Positions 50,226 to 60,100 of a stretch of DNA of 64,000 nucleotides are shown here, in pieces. The notes beneath the pieces are model-generated. The model was not told the DNA's origin and did not search any database. It was given only the letters and a program-made list of their open reading frames with translations. The stretch comes from Flavobacterium sp. CF108 (GTDB lineage: Bacteria; Bacteroidota; Bacteroidia; Flavobacteriales; Flavobacteriaceae): contig NZ_FQWW01000003.1 in assembly GCF_900129795.1 (NCBI RefSeq), positions 186,001 through 250,000 on the forward strand. Direction: 5' to 3'. The translations under genes and the position numbers were made by a program. Numbering within the stretch: the first letter of the stretch is position 1; each line of letters starts with the position of its first letter.

Positions 50226-50266
50226 TAAGGTGCTGAGATTCTGAGTTGCTAAGATTCTAAGTTTTT
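50226..50266. repeat. CTTAG-word spacer repeat after gapN
   Basis: AAGGTGCTGAGATTCTGAGT and TGCTAAGATTCTAAG; same family as 17541-17584 and 28421-28457. Confidence 0.5.
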
Positions 50267-50371
50267 TTAATTTTTTATTCTTTAAAAATATAATTTTATA
50301 AAGTTTTGTAACATTATTTCAAAAATTGGGTCTTATTAAAATCATTTAATCAGCAAACCAAAAAACAACTT

Positions 50372-52243
50372 ATGAAAAAAAGACTATCTCAATTTGCATT
50401 TATTGCATTTTTGTTTTTGGCACAAACCAGCTTTGCACAAGAGCTTTATATGCCCCGAAATATTCAACAAGCTTACGCCAAAGGTACTCGCTCGAAAGAC
50501 GGAAAACCCGGAAAAAACTACTGGCAGAACCACGGAAAATATACGATGGATATTACCGTTGATGCTAAAACAAAATTGGTCAGCGGAACAGAAACAATCG
50601 TTTACGAAAACAACAGTAACGATAGTTTAAGAAATCTTGCGATTCGATTTGTAAATAATCTTCATAAACCTTCTTCACCAAGAGGCGGAAGCGTAAGTGA
50701 CGATTTTTTAAGTAACGGCTTAACAATTACATCTCTAAAAGTGGCTGACGTAGTCTATAAAGAAGATGCCAGAAGCTGGGGAACTGTTGGAAATGTAAAA
50801 TTGAAAAAAGCAATTGCACCACATTCTAAAATTACCATTAATATCGACTGGAATTATCCTTTATCTAAAGAAAGCGGAAGAGAAGGGCAAATTGACGAAA
50901 CTACATTTTTTGTAGCGTATAGTTATCCTAGAGTTTCTGTTTTTGATGATTATAATGGCTGGGACAGATTAGCACATACAGATCGTCAGGAGTTTTACAA
51001 TGATTTCAACGATTATGTTTACTCTGTAAAAGCACCAAAAAATTACGTGGTTTATGCAACTGGAGATTTCTTAAATCCAGATGAGGTTTTACAACCTGAG
51101 TTTGCTGCACGTTTGAAAAAATCATACGTAACAGATGAAATCCTGCATATCGCAAACGAACAGGAAATGAAAAGCGGTATCGTGACCAAACAAAACGACT
51201 GGAATGTCTGGAAATTTGAAGTTAAAAATATCTCAGATGTATGTTTTGGTTTAAGCGATCACTATTTATGGGATGCGAGCAGCGTTGTGGTAGATAAAAA
51301 AACAAATCGCCGCGCCAGCGTTCAGGCAGCTTATGATGTAAAAGGAACTGATTTTGTGAATTCAATTAAAAACAATCAATATGCTTTAGATTGGTTTTCT
51401 AATAACTGGCCTGGAGTTCCGTATCCTTTTTCTAAAATGACAGCTTTTCAGGGTTTTGCTGATATGGAATATCCAATGATGTGTAACGACTCACAAATGA
51501 ATGATCCAAAATTTGCTCAATTAGTTCAGGATCATGAAGTAGCACATACTTATTTTCCTTTTTACATGGGAATCAACGAAACTCGTTATGCATTTATGGA
51601 TGAAGGCTGGGCAACCACTTTTGAATATTTAATCGGAATTGCTGAACACGGAAAAGAAGCAGCAGATAAATTTTATAAAGAATTTAGAGTTGAAGATTAT
51701 ATCAATGATAAATCAACAGAAGAAGATCAGCCAATAATCACAATGTCAACACAAGTTTCTGGTCCGGGTTATGGAAATAACTCTTACGGAAAAGCTTCTC
51801 TTTCTTATATAGCTTTAAAAGATCTACTTGGAGACGATTTATTCAAAAAATCACTGCATCATTATATGGATACCTGGAATGGGAAACACCCAATTCCGTG
51901 GGATTATTTTAATTCGATGAATACAGCTTCAGGAAAAAACCTGAATTGGTTTTTCAATAACTGGTTCTTTACAAACAATTACATTGATCTTTCGGTTAAA
52001 GACGTTTCAAAAAATACAGTTTCTATCGAAAACAAAGGAGGATTTGCCATTCCGTTTGATGTAAATATTGTTTATGCTGATGATACAACAGAAATAGTAC
52101 ATCAAAATCCGGGAGTTTGGGAGAAAAACCAAAATTCAGTTTCGGTAGCTTTGAAGGGCAAAAAGCAAATTAAAAAAATTACGCTGGATGGCGGCATTTT
52201 CATGGATGCTACACCAGACAATAATACTTGGGCAGCCAAATAA
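50372..52243 (+). CDS. M1-family secreted metallopeptidase
   Basis: 623 residues with a signal peptide (MKKRLSQFAFIAFLFLAQTS, cleavage near SFAQ). Zinc site H-E-V-A-H near 388-392 with the second glutamate in F-M-D-E-G-W-A about 19 residues later, and the G-F/Y-x-x-M-E-Y/P-like segment ADMEYPMM upstream. The usual G-A-M-E-N exopeptidase motif is replaced by ADMEYPMM. An outer-membrane or periplasmic aminopeptidase that trims imported peptides. Followed by its own terminator. Confidence 0.9.
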   Translation: MKKRLSQFAFIAFLFLAQTSFAQELYMPRNIQQAYAKGTRSKDGKPGKNYWQNHGKYTMDITVDAKTKLVSGTETIVYENNSNDSLRNLAIRFVNNLHKPSSPRGGSVSDDFLSNGLTITSLKVADVVYKEDARSWGTVGNVKLKKAIAPHSKITINIDWNYPLSKESGREGQIDETTFFVAYSYPRVSVFDDYNGWDRLAHTDRQEFYNDFNDYVYSVKAPKNYVVYATGDFLNPDEVLQPEFAARLKKSYVTDEILHIANEQEMKSGIVTKQNDWNVWKFEVKNISDVCFGLSDHYLWDASSVVVDKKTNRRASVQAAYDVKGTDFVNSIKNNQYALDWFSNNWPGVPYPFSKMTAFQGFADMEYPMMCNDSQMNDPKFAQLVQDHEVAHTYFPFYMGINETRYAFMDEGWATTFEYLIGIAEHGKEAADKFYKEFRVEDYINDKSTEEDQPIITMSTQVSGPGYGNNSYGKASLSYIALKDLLGDDLFKKSLHHYMDTWNGKHPIPWDYFNSMNTASGKNLNWFFNNWFFTNNYIDLSVKDVSKNTVSIENKGGFAIPFDVNIVYADDTTEIVHQNPGVWEKNQNSVSVALKGKKQIKKITLDGGIFMDATPDNNTWAAK

Positions 52244-52250
52244 AAAATTA

Positions 52251-52286
52251 AAAGCCGTCTTTTTCTAATGATTAAGACGGTTTTTT
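52251..52286 (+). terminator. Terminator after the M1 peptidase gene
   Basis: CCGTCTT / AAGACGG stem followed by TTTTTT. Confidence 0.75.
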
Positions 52287-52335
52287 ATCCGTTATAAAAA
52301 TCTTTTAACAATCAACCAAAATAAAATAACCAATT

Positions 52336-53598
52336 ATGAAAAGTAGCTTAGTTAGGATTTTAATAAATAAACTAACCTTGTTTTTTGTTTTTTTAATGCT
52401 GTCTAATTTTGGATTTGCCCAGAAAAACTCAAAAATCGAAATAGGAACTATCGATAGTATTTCTTCAAAAATATTAAACGAGAAACGCAAAATATGGATT
52501 CATTTGCCCAAAAGCGCTCAAAATATCGGATTTGCAAAACAAAAATATCCTGTAGTTTATCTTCTCGACGGCGATGGTCATTTTAGTTCGGTTGTTGGGA
52601 TAATCGAAGAATTAAGTGAAGTAAACGGAAACACAAACTGCCCGGAAATGATTGTGGTTGGGATTACAAATACAAATCGTAATCGGGATTTAACGCCAAC
52701 ACATTCTGAGGTTGATCTTCCGTTTGTGCCTAAAAATCTAAGTGAACAATCTGGCGGCGGCGAAAAATTTGCTGAGTTTCTGGAAAAAGAACTAATTCCG
52801 TATATCGATGCTAAATACCCAACTGCGCCGTACAAAACATTAGTAGGCCATTCTTTTGGAGGATTAACGGTTATGAATATTTTGACCAATCATACTTCTT
52901 TATTCAATTCATACGTTTCCATTGACCCAAGTATGTGGTGGGATCACGATCAGTTTTTAAAAGAAACCACCAAAAAATTAACCACAAAAAACTTAGCCAA
53001 TATTTCATTGTTTTTAGGAGCTGCCAATACAATGGATGATAATATGGATGTTATAAAAGTTAGAAAAGATACAACTGTTTTTACAAGACATATCAGGGCC
53101 ATTTTAGATTTAAATGATTTCCTGAAGCAGCATAAAAAAAGTAATCTTAATTATGATTACAAATATTATAACGAAGATAATCACGGTTCTGTACCTTTAA
53201 TTGCAACTTATGATGCTTTTCGTTTTATCTTTAAATTCAATCAATTAAAGCTTTCTATACCGGAGCAGATTAATTTTAATAAAAACGTTTTTACTAAAAT
53301 TGAAAAACACTATAAAGATGTTTCAAAACATTTAGGATATAAAGTATATGTGCCTGAAAACACAGTGAATAATTTTGCGTATCAATCGCTTGGGAAAAAA
53401 GATTTAGAATTTGCAGGGTATTTATTTAAACTTAATGTTGTCAATTATCCGCAAAGCCCAAATGTATACGATTCATTAGGCGATTTTTATGAAGCAAGCG
53501 GCGATAAGAAAAACGCAATTGCAAATTATGAAAAGGTGTTAGCAATGGATAAAAACTTTCCTGATACAAAAGGAAAATTAGATAAGCTTTTAAAATAA
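52336..53598 (+). CDS. Alpha/beta-hydrolase (Fes/IroE-like esterase) with C-terminal TPR
   Basis: 420 residues. Signal or anchor segment at 14-29 (FFVFLMLSNFGFAQ). The putative esterase domain (about 45-330) has V-Y-L-L-D-G-D-G near 75-82, nucleophile elbow G-H-S-F-G-G near 172-177, and an N-H-G-S catalytic His near 285. A short TPR-like part with Y-E-x-x-L-A-M-D-K-N-F-P closes the protein. Such hydrolases cleave enterobactin-type esters or unrelated lactones; substrate uncertain. Confidence 0.82.
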   Translation: MKSSLVRILINKLTLFFVFLMLSNFGFAQKNSKIEIGTIDSISSKILNEKRKIWIHLPKSAQNIGFAKQKYPVVYLLDGDGHFSSVVGIIEELSEVNGNTNCPEMIVVGITNTNRNRDLTPTHSEVDLPFVPKNLSEQSGGGEKFAEFLEKELIPYIDAKYPTAPYKTLVGHSFGGLTVMNILTNHTSLFNSYVSIDPSMWWDHDQFLKETTKKLTTKNLANISLFLGAANTMDDNMDVIKVRKDTTVFTRHIRAILDLNDFLKQHKKSNLNYDYKYYNEDNHGSVPLIATYDAFRFIFKFNQLKLSIPEQINFNKNVFTKIEKHYKDVSKHLGYKVYVPENTVNNFAYQSLGKKDLEFAGYLFKLNVVNYPQSPNVYDSLGDFYEASGDKKNAIANYEKVLAMDKNFPDTKGKLDKLLK

Positions 53599-53608
53599 AA
53601 CAGAGAAA

Positions 53609-54001
53609 ATGTCAGGAGAAAAAGATCTTCAAAAATTACTTAAAACAATGAAACCTGAACACAAGCAGGGCGATTATGTTTTTTGTAAAGTTGATACATT
53701 AGAGAATTTCAATTTAGATGAAGTTGAAATGTTTTTTAGGGAAAAAGAAGCGATAACCATTATTCTGAAAGAAGAAATAGCAGTAAAAATGAAACTGAAT
53801 TACTTTGTAGTAATGTCATGGATAACGCTTACTGTACATTCTTCGCTTGAAGCTGTTGGCTTAACAGCAGCATTTTCAAAAGCACTTTCAGACAACAATA
53901 TAAGCTGTAATGTTGTTGCGGCATTTTATCACGACCATATTTTTGTCAATAAAAAAGATGTTACAAAAGCAATGACAATTTTAAATTCATTTTCAAATTA
54001 A
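53609..54001 (+). CDS. ACT-domain protein (DUF2241-like)
   Basis: 130 residues. Two ACT-like halves: K-P-E-x-x-x-G-D-Y-V-F near 14-25, L-E-E-x-x-x-I-I-L-K-E-E (I-T-I-I-L-K), then S-W-I-T-L-T-V-H-S-S-L-E-A-V-G-L-T-A-A-F-S near 69-90 and a C-terminal Y-H-D-H-I-F-V. ACT proteins often sense amino acids, but the ligand is not known here. Ten bases after the esterase gene. Confidence 0.85.
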   Translation: MSGEKDLQKLLKTMKPEHKQGDYVFCKVDTLENFNLDEVEMFFREKEAITIILKEEIAVKMKLNYFVVMSWITLTVHSSLEAVGLTAAFSKALSDNNISCNVVAAFYHDHIFVNKKDVTKAMTILNSFSN

Positions 54002-54087
54002 AATTATATCAGATTAAACCTATTTTTTATTTCGTTTTGTAAGAAAAATATTCTAATATTGCAAAATAAAAAATAAAGTTTAAATAG

Positions 54088-54705
54088 ATGAAAAATTATT
54101 TGATCCTTATCATTTTGCTTTTTTCAGTAAAAAGTATAGCGCAAAATGCTACAAAGGAGACATTTCAGAAAAATAAATACGAATTAGCGCTTTCTTATTT
54201 AAAAAAATCAGAGTATGTAAAAGCTCTTGATTTATTTTCGGTAGTATCCAAAATTAAACCGGAAAATGAAATTGGACAGGAATCATTAAAAGAGATTGAT
54301 ACCTTAAAGGAAATCTTAAGAAAAGATATTTTAGAGAAAATAAGCGGAACATGGTTAGTTACGGGCGATAAACCAATTTGGACAGTTACTGCCCATGAGG
54401 ATTTTAAAAACCAAAAAGTTGATAAATTAGTTGAAGTAGCGCAGGATAAAATTTTATTTTATGAGCAGGATCGTAAATCGAAAGTAAAAACACTAATTAA
54501 AACAGAGGATTTGCTTTACTTTAATACTGACAGATCAGATTCTTTATATTCGGCATTTATTTTATCAGACGGAAGGGTTTGGGATTGCCTTTTAAATGAA
54601 GATAATAAAGTAATGCGTGCCATTAATATAGCAAAATACGGAAAAAAAGGTGTTAAAAAAATAACCGAAAACAATCCTGAAGTTTATTTTGTAAGAACGA
54701 AGTAA
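54088..54705 (+). CDS. Secreted TPR-containing protein of unknown function
   Basis: 205 residues with a signal peptide (MKNYLILIILLFSVKSIAQ). A short TPR-like region (about 28-70: YELALSYLKKSEYVKALDLF) precedes a lipocalin-like C-terminal half (W-L-V-T-G-D-K-P near 89, D-L-L-Y-F-N near 140). No family recognised. Probably last gene of its run, given the strong terminator behind it. Confidence 0.65.
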   Translation: MKNYLILIILLFSVKSIAQNATKETFQKNKYELALSYLKKSEYVKALDLFSVVSKIKPENEIGQESLKEIDTLKEILRKDILEKISGTWLVTGDKPIWTVTAHEDFKNQKVDKLVEVAQDKILFYEQDRKSKVKTLIKTEDLLYFNTDRSDSLYSAFILSDGRVWDCLLNEDNKVMRAINIAKYGKKGVKKITENNPEVYFVRTK

Positions 54706-54727
54706 TACTGCAAATCAATATAACTAG

Positions 54728-54759
54728 AGAGGGAATCTGTTTTAAGATTCCCTTTTTTT
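54728..54759 (+). terminator. Terminator after the TPR protein gene
   Basis: AGAGGGAATCT / AGATTCCCTTTT stem with a six-base loop and T7 tail. Confidence 0.85.
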
Positions 54760-54804
54760 ATTTTAAAATTAATGTAATTTTGAAATATCAGAAATAAACA
54801 TAAA

Positions 54805-55215
54805 ATGGAAATTAAAGCAATTCAAGCTTCGCAAACCTGGCAAATCCGACATGAAGTAATGTGGCCGGATCAGCCTTTTGAATTTGTACAATTAGAAGAA
54901 GACAATTCAGGATTTCATTTTGGAGTTTCTGAAGGGGATAAATTAGTTTCTATAGTTTCCTGTTTTATTGAAGGTAAAGAAATGCAGTTTCGAAAATTAG
55001 CTACTTTAACAGTATATCAAGGAAAAGGAATTGCTTCTCATCTTTTAGAATATATTTTACAGTTTGCAAAAGAAAAGCATTTAGAAAAAGTTTGGTGCAA
55101 TGCCAGAACCAATAAAAAGTCCTTTTATGAAAAATTTGGAATGAAAGATACTTTTAAAACTTTTACTAAAGCTGGACAGGAATTTACCATTATGGAAATC
55201 ATTTTTTTAAAATAG
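54805..55215 (+). CDS. GNAT-family N-acetyltransferase
   Basis: 136 residues. Acetyl-CoA loop V-Y-Q-G-K-G-I-A-S-H-L-L near 72-83 and C-terminal S-F-Y-E-K-F-G-M near 107-114. N-terminal start I-K-A-I-Q-A-S-Q-T-W-Q-I-R-H-E-V-M-W-P matches a subgroup (ElaA-like/AAC). Acceptor unknown. Confidence 0.85.
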   Translation: MEIKAIQASQTWQIRHEVMWPDQPFEFVQLEEDNSGFHFGVSEGDKLVSIVSCFIEGKEMQFRKLATLTVYQGKGIASHLLEYILQFAKEKHLEKVWCNARTNKKSFYEKFGMKDTFKTFTKAGQEFTIMEIIFLK

Positions 55216-55273
55216 ATTCCTACATTCTTCTAATAATTTAATAGTAAGATGTTTATTGTCTTAAAATACTTTA

Positions 55274-55328
55274 AAAAACGTCGTTTTTAAATGTAATTTT
55301 AATGTAATAAAAAAATGAAAACGTTTTC
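55274..55328 (+). promoter_or_regulatory. Palindromes AAAAACGTCGTTTTT and GAAAACGTTTTC upstream of the small secreted protein
   Basis: AAAAACG-T-CGTTTTT (55274-55288) and the perfect 12-mer GAAAACGTTTTC (55317-55328) are 43 bases apart. The second resembles LacI-family operators. No LacI gene is in the window. Confidence 0.35.
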
Positions 55329-55385
55329 GTTTTATATAACTGTTAAACCTTGTTAAAAATTCTTTTTTTGTTTTGATAGTTTTAC

Positions 55386-55393
55386 TACTTTCG
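55386..55393 (+). promoter_or_regulatory. -7-like box (TACTTTCG) very close to a start codon
   Basis: Seven of eight bases of TAnnTTTG; the next ATG is only eight bases downstream, so the transcript may be leaderless. Confidence 0.35.
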
Positions 55394-55400
55394 CACCCAA

Positions 55401-55772
55401 ATGAGAAAGTTAATAGTATTTTTAGTATTCATGAATTTGCTTCTGCTAGGCGGAGGCCAATATCTTAATGCCAATACTTTTTCTCATCATCATAACCTTG
55501 CACAGAAACATAGAGTTAAATTTACGAGCCAGGATCGTGGAAGTTCTATAATTGAAGATGCCGATGTTGATCTTGAAGAAGATCTTTTAGGAAATGATGA
55601 TACTTTACTTACGAACAAGCTTTTTGCTGCTTCGTACAGCTTAGTAGACAATTTGTATCTGGCACTTTCAGATCAGTCTGCAGCGAATGATTCCAATCGT
55701 TTTAAAATTTTTACGCCTTCTCTAGGGCATTCAAATCCTATCTACATTACTCAACGAGTATTAAGAATTTGA
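55401..55772 (+). CDS. Small secreted protein of unknown function upstream of the RND operon
   Basis: 123 residues with a signal sequence (about 1-25, VFLVFMNLLLLGGGQ). After it comes a low-complexity part with H-H-H, DVDLEEDL and S/N-rich segments; the C-terminus ends in R-V-L-R-I. No domain is recognisable. Start is eight bases after a -7-like box; 173 bases separate it from the RND adaptor gene, which shows no clear own promoter. It may be the first gene of that operon. Confidence 0.55.
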   Translation: MRKLIVFLVFMNLLLLGGGQYLNANTFSHHHNLAQKHRVKFTSQDRGSSIIEDADVDLEEDLLGNDDTLLTNKLFAASYSLVDNLYLALSDQSAANDSNRFKIFTPSLGHSNPIYITQRVLRI

Positions 55773-55945
55773 TTTTACAGTATACATCGGTTACCTAAGT
55801 CGTGATCTGCATATCTCGTTGATGTATATTTTTTTACTTCTGCTTATATGAAAATTAAGTTCTGACTTCAGGCTTGCTGATGCATTTTATCATCTAAAGA
55901 AATCATTATTCCAAGCATTCAATCGCTTAATTTCCAAACTAAATC

Positions 55946-57028
55946 ATGAAAAAAATTATCGTGTTCACGGGCTTGTTTGCCCTAGTGTGCCTAACTAGCT
56001 GTACATCTAAAAAAGAAGAAAAAGAAGAAGCTGAAAAATTCACGGTTACAAACCCGGTTAGAATTGATACTTCATTTACAAAACAATATGTTTCGCAGAT
56101 TAAATCTGTTCGAAATATCGAAATCCGCGCCCAGGAAAAAGGGTTTTTACAAAACATTTATGTTGATGAAGGACAGTTTGTAAAAGCGGGTCAGCTGTTG
56201 TTCAGAATTATGCCAAACATGTATCAGGCAGAATTATTGAAAGCGCAGGCTGAACAAAAATCAGTAGAAATTGAACTGCAAAATGCTAAATTATTGGCAG
56301 ATAAAAATATCGTTTCTAAAAACGAATTGAGCGTTGCTCAGGCAAAATTGCAATCTGCAAAAGCAGAAGTTGCATTGGCAAAACTTCATTTATCATTCAC
56401 AGAAATCAGAGCTCCGTTTGACGGAACAATCGACAGAATTCCTTTAAAATTAGGAAGCCTTATCGACGAAGGCGAATTATTGACAAGCCTTTCAGACAAC
56501 AGTCAAATGTTTGCTTACTTCAACGTTTCTGAGCCAGAATATCTTCAGTATCAAACAAATGTTAAAGATCGTGCCGAAAATAAAGTGAATTTGGTTTTGG
56601 CCAATGGAGATACTTTTAAAGAAAAAGGTAACGTAGAAGTTATCGAAAGTGAATTTGACAATGAAACAGGAAACATTGCTTTTAGAGCAAGATTCCCAAA
56701 TTCGGCAAAATTGCTTAGAAACGGAGAAACAGGACAAGTCCAAATGATGGTTCCTCTTAAAAATGCTATCGTAATTCCGCAAAAAGCGACTTACGAAATT
56801 CAGGATAAAAAATATGTTTTTATAGTTGATAAAAATGATAAAGTAAGCTCAAAAGAAATCACTATTACAGGTGAAATCCCTGATTTGTATGTGATTAAAA
56901 CGGGACTTAATGAAAATGATAAAATCTTACTTGAAGGTGTTCAGAAAGTAAAAGAAAATGACAAAATCAAATACGAATTTGAGTCTCCTAAAAAGGTAGT
57001 TAACAACCTGCGCTTAAAAGCAGAGTAA
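55946..57028 (+). CDS. RND efflux periplasmic adaptor (AcrA/MexA family)
   Basis: 360 residues with lipobox L-V-C-L-T-S-C (C17 lipidated). Lipoyl halves I-R-A-Q-E-K-G-F-L-Q-N-I near 58-69 and T-E-I-R-A-P-F-D-G-T-I-D near 153-164, coiled-coil hairpin between, and the beta-barrel and membrane-proximal domains after. Connects the RND pump to the outer-membrane channel. First structural gene of a complete tripartite unit. Confidence 0.92.
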   Translation: MKKIIVFTGLFALVCLTSCTSKKEEKEEAEKFTVTNPVRIDTSFTKQYVSQIKSVRNIEIRAQEKGFLQNIYVDEGQFVKAGQLLFRIMPNMYQAELLKAQAEQKSVEIELQNAKLLADKNIVSKNELSVAQAKLQSAKAEVALAKLHLSFTEIRAPFDGTIDRIPLKLGSLIDEGELLTSLSDNSQMFAYFNVSEPEYLQYQTNVKDRAENKVNLVLANGDTFKEKGNVEVIESEFDNETGNIAFRARFPNSAKLLRNGETGQVQMMVPLKNAIVIPQKATYEIQDKKYVFIVDKNDKVSSKEITITGEIPDLYVIKTGLNENDKILLEGVQKVKENDKIKYEFESPKKVVNNLRLKAE

Positions 57029-57044
57029 GTTTTTTGTTTTAATT

Positions 57045-57108
57045 GTTTCAGGTTTCAGGTTTCAAGTTCGCACTGAAAACCTGAAACCTGAAACTTGAAA
57101 CTTGAAAC
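57045..57108. repeat. GTTTCAGG word-family hairpin between adaptor and pump genes
   Basis: Left arm 57045-57068 (GTTTCAGGTTTCAGGTTTCA...) and right arm 57076-57108 (AACCTGAAACCTGAAACTTG...) pair across seven bases. Same family as 27346 and 29560. Confidence 0.75.
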
Positions 57109-57153
57109 CCTTTTTAAACTTCAAATAAGTTTAATCATTAAAAAAATATAAAA

Positions 57154-60100
57154 ATGTTTAATAAATTTATTCAAAGACCAGTATTGTCGATAGTGATATC
57201 GTTGATTATTGTCTTTTTAGGAGTATTGTCGGTATTGAATTTACCAATTACCCAATTCCCTACAATCTCACCACCAATGGTGAATGTTACTGCGGATTAT
57301 CCGGGATCTAACGGTGAGTTGATGATCAAGTCGGTTGTTATTCCTTTGGAAAGAGCCTTAAATGGAGTTCCGGGAATGAAATACATGACTTCTGATGCCG
57401 GAAATGATGGTGAAGCTAATATAAAAGTAGTGTTTAACTTAGGGACAGACCCTAATCAGGCTGCAATTAACGTTCAAAACCGTGTTGCTTCAGTTACGAA
57501 CAAATTACCTCCATTAGTAATTAGAGAGGGTATTAAAATTACCCGAGAAGTGCCGAGTATGCTGATGTACGTGAACCTTTACAGTACAGACAAAAATACC
57601 GACATGAAGTTCTTGTACAACTATGCTGACATCAACGTACTTTCAGAATTGAAAAGGGTAAATGGTATTGGTTCTGGAGATATTTTAGGAACACGTGAAT
57701 ATGCAATGCGTATCTGGTTGAAACCAGATCGTATGCTGGCTTATAAAATTTCTGCTGATGAGGTAATGGAAGCATTATCTAGTCAGAGTTTGGAGGCTTC
57801 ACCGGGTAAAACAGGAGAAAGTTCTGGTAAACGTTCTCAGGCATTTGAATATGTATTGAAATATTCGGGGCGTTTTACAACAAAAGAACAATATGAGAAC
57901 ATTGTTGTAAAATCAAATTCAAACGGAGAGCTTTTAAGATTGAAAGATGTTGCTAAAGTTGAATTTGGAAGCTCGATGTACGATATCTATTCTAATTTGA
58001 ATGGAAGACCATCTGCAGCGATTGTATTAAAACAGTCTTTTGGAAGTAATGCCAATCAGGTTATTGAAGAAGTAAAGGCTAAATTGGAAAAAATCAAACA
58101 GAGATTTCCTAAAGGAATGGATTATGAAATCTCGTATGACGTCTCTAAATTCCTTGATGCTTCTATCGAAAAAGTAATCCATACTCTTGTTGAAGCTTTT
58201 ATTCTGGTAGGTCTGGTAGTTTTCCTTTTCTTAGGAGACTGGCGTTCTACGGTTATTCCTGCAATTGCGGTACCCGTTTCATTAGTTGGAACGTTTGTGT
58301 TCATGACATTCTTTGATATTTCATTGAACTTAATTACGTTGTTTGCTTTGGTTTTGGCAATTGGGGTTGTCGTCGATGATGCTATTGTGGTTATTGAAGC
58401 CGTTCACGCCAAGATGGAAGAAGAACATCTCTCACCATTTAAAGCGACTAAAAAAGCGATGCACGAGATTGCAGGAGCAATTATCGCAATTACTTTCTTA
58501 ATGGCTGCGGTATTTATTCCTGTTGCTTTTATGTCGGGTCCTGTTGGAGTATTTTACAGACAGTTCTCTGTAACTATGGCAACTGCGATTATCCTTTCGG
58601 GTATTGTGGCTTTGACATTGACACCGGCACTTTGTGCGATGATGTTAAAAAATAATCATGGAAAACCTAAAAAGAAAACACCGGCAAATAGATTTATAGA
58701 TGCTTTCAACGAAAAGTTCAATTTAGCGCAAGGTAAATATCAAAATCTATTAGGCAAAATTGTTAACAGAAGAGTTGTTACCATTGTTGCACTTCTAGGT
58801 TTCTGTGCTGGAACATGGTTAATAAGCAGTTCAGTTCCTTCAGGATTTATTCCTAATGAGGATCAGGGAATGTTTTATGCCGTAATTCAGACACCTCCAG
58901 GTTCATCTTTAGAAAGGACTAATAATATTGCTGAGAGAGTTCAAAAAATTGCCGAAGATATCGATGGAGTAAAATCAGTTTCGTCGTTAGCAGGTTATGA
59001 GATTCTGTCTGAAGGCACCGGTTCTAATTCAGGAACTTGTTTGGTTAACCTTAAAGACTGGAGTGACAGAAAAGAATCTGTTGTTGAGATTATGCATGAA
59101 ATGGAGGAAAAATGTAAAGATATTACTGGAGCTAATATCGAATTTTTCCAGCCGCCTGCTGTACCTGGATATGGTGCTGCCGGAGGATTTGAGCTTCGTT
59201 TATTAGACAAAACGGGTTCTGTAGATTATAAGAGAATGGAACAGGTAAATAACGATTTTGTTGCTGAATTGAACAAACAACCGGAATTATCAAACGTATT
59301 TAGTTTTTATAGCTCTAGTTTTCCTCAATACATGATGAAAGTCGACAATGACTTAGCACAGCAAAAAGGAGTTTCTATCGAAAATGCCATGAATACTTTG
59401 TCAACTCTTGTGGGAAGTAACTACGAAATCAGTTTTATTAAATTCGGAATCAACTATAAAGTAATTGTTCAGGCTTCACCGGAATATCGTGCACAGCCAG
59501 ATGATATTTTAAAATTGTATGTGAAAAACAATCGTGATGAAATGGTACCTTTTTCTGCTTTTATGAAATTAGAAAAAGTATACGGACTTTCGGAAATTAC
59601 GAGACACAACATGTACACTTCTACACAGATCAGTGGTTCTCCAGCTCAGGGCTATAGTTCTGGTACGGCTATTAAAGTAATTCAGGAAGTCGCTGCTAAA
59701 AAATTACCTAGAGGTTATGATATTGACTGGGCAGGTATCTCTGCCGATGAGGTTGCACAAGGTAATCAGGCAATTTGGGTATTCTTAATCTGTTTAGGAT
59801 TTGTTTACTTGGTATTAGCAGCTCAATACGAAAGTTTTATTCTTCCATTATCTGTAATTCTGTCTTTACCTGCGGGTATTTTTGGAGCTTTCCTTTTATT
59901 GAAAGTTGCAGGATTAGAAAATAACATTTATGCGCAGGTTGCCATGGTAATGCTTATTGGTTTATTGGGTAAAAATGCCGTATTGATTGTAGAGTTTGCG
60001 ATACAAAGACACGCAGCAGGAAGAACAGTTTTAGAAGCAGCGATGGAAGGAGCAAAAGCAAGGTTTCGTCCTATTTTGATGACTTCATTTGCTTTTATTG

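Noticed and set aside
55776..55945. Riboswitch ahead of the RND adaptor gene
   Set aside because: Only a weak TATACATC/GATGTATA pairing with a large loop is visible; no known riboswitch core.
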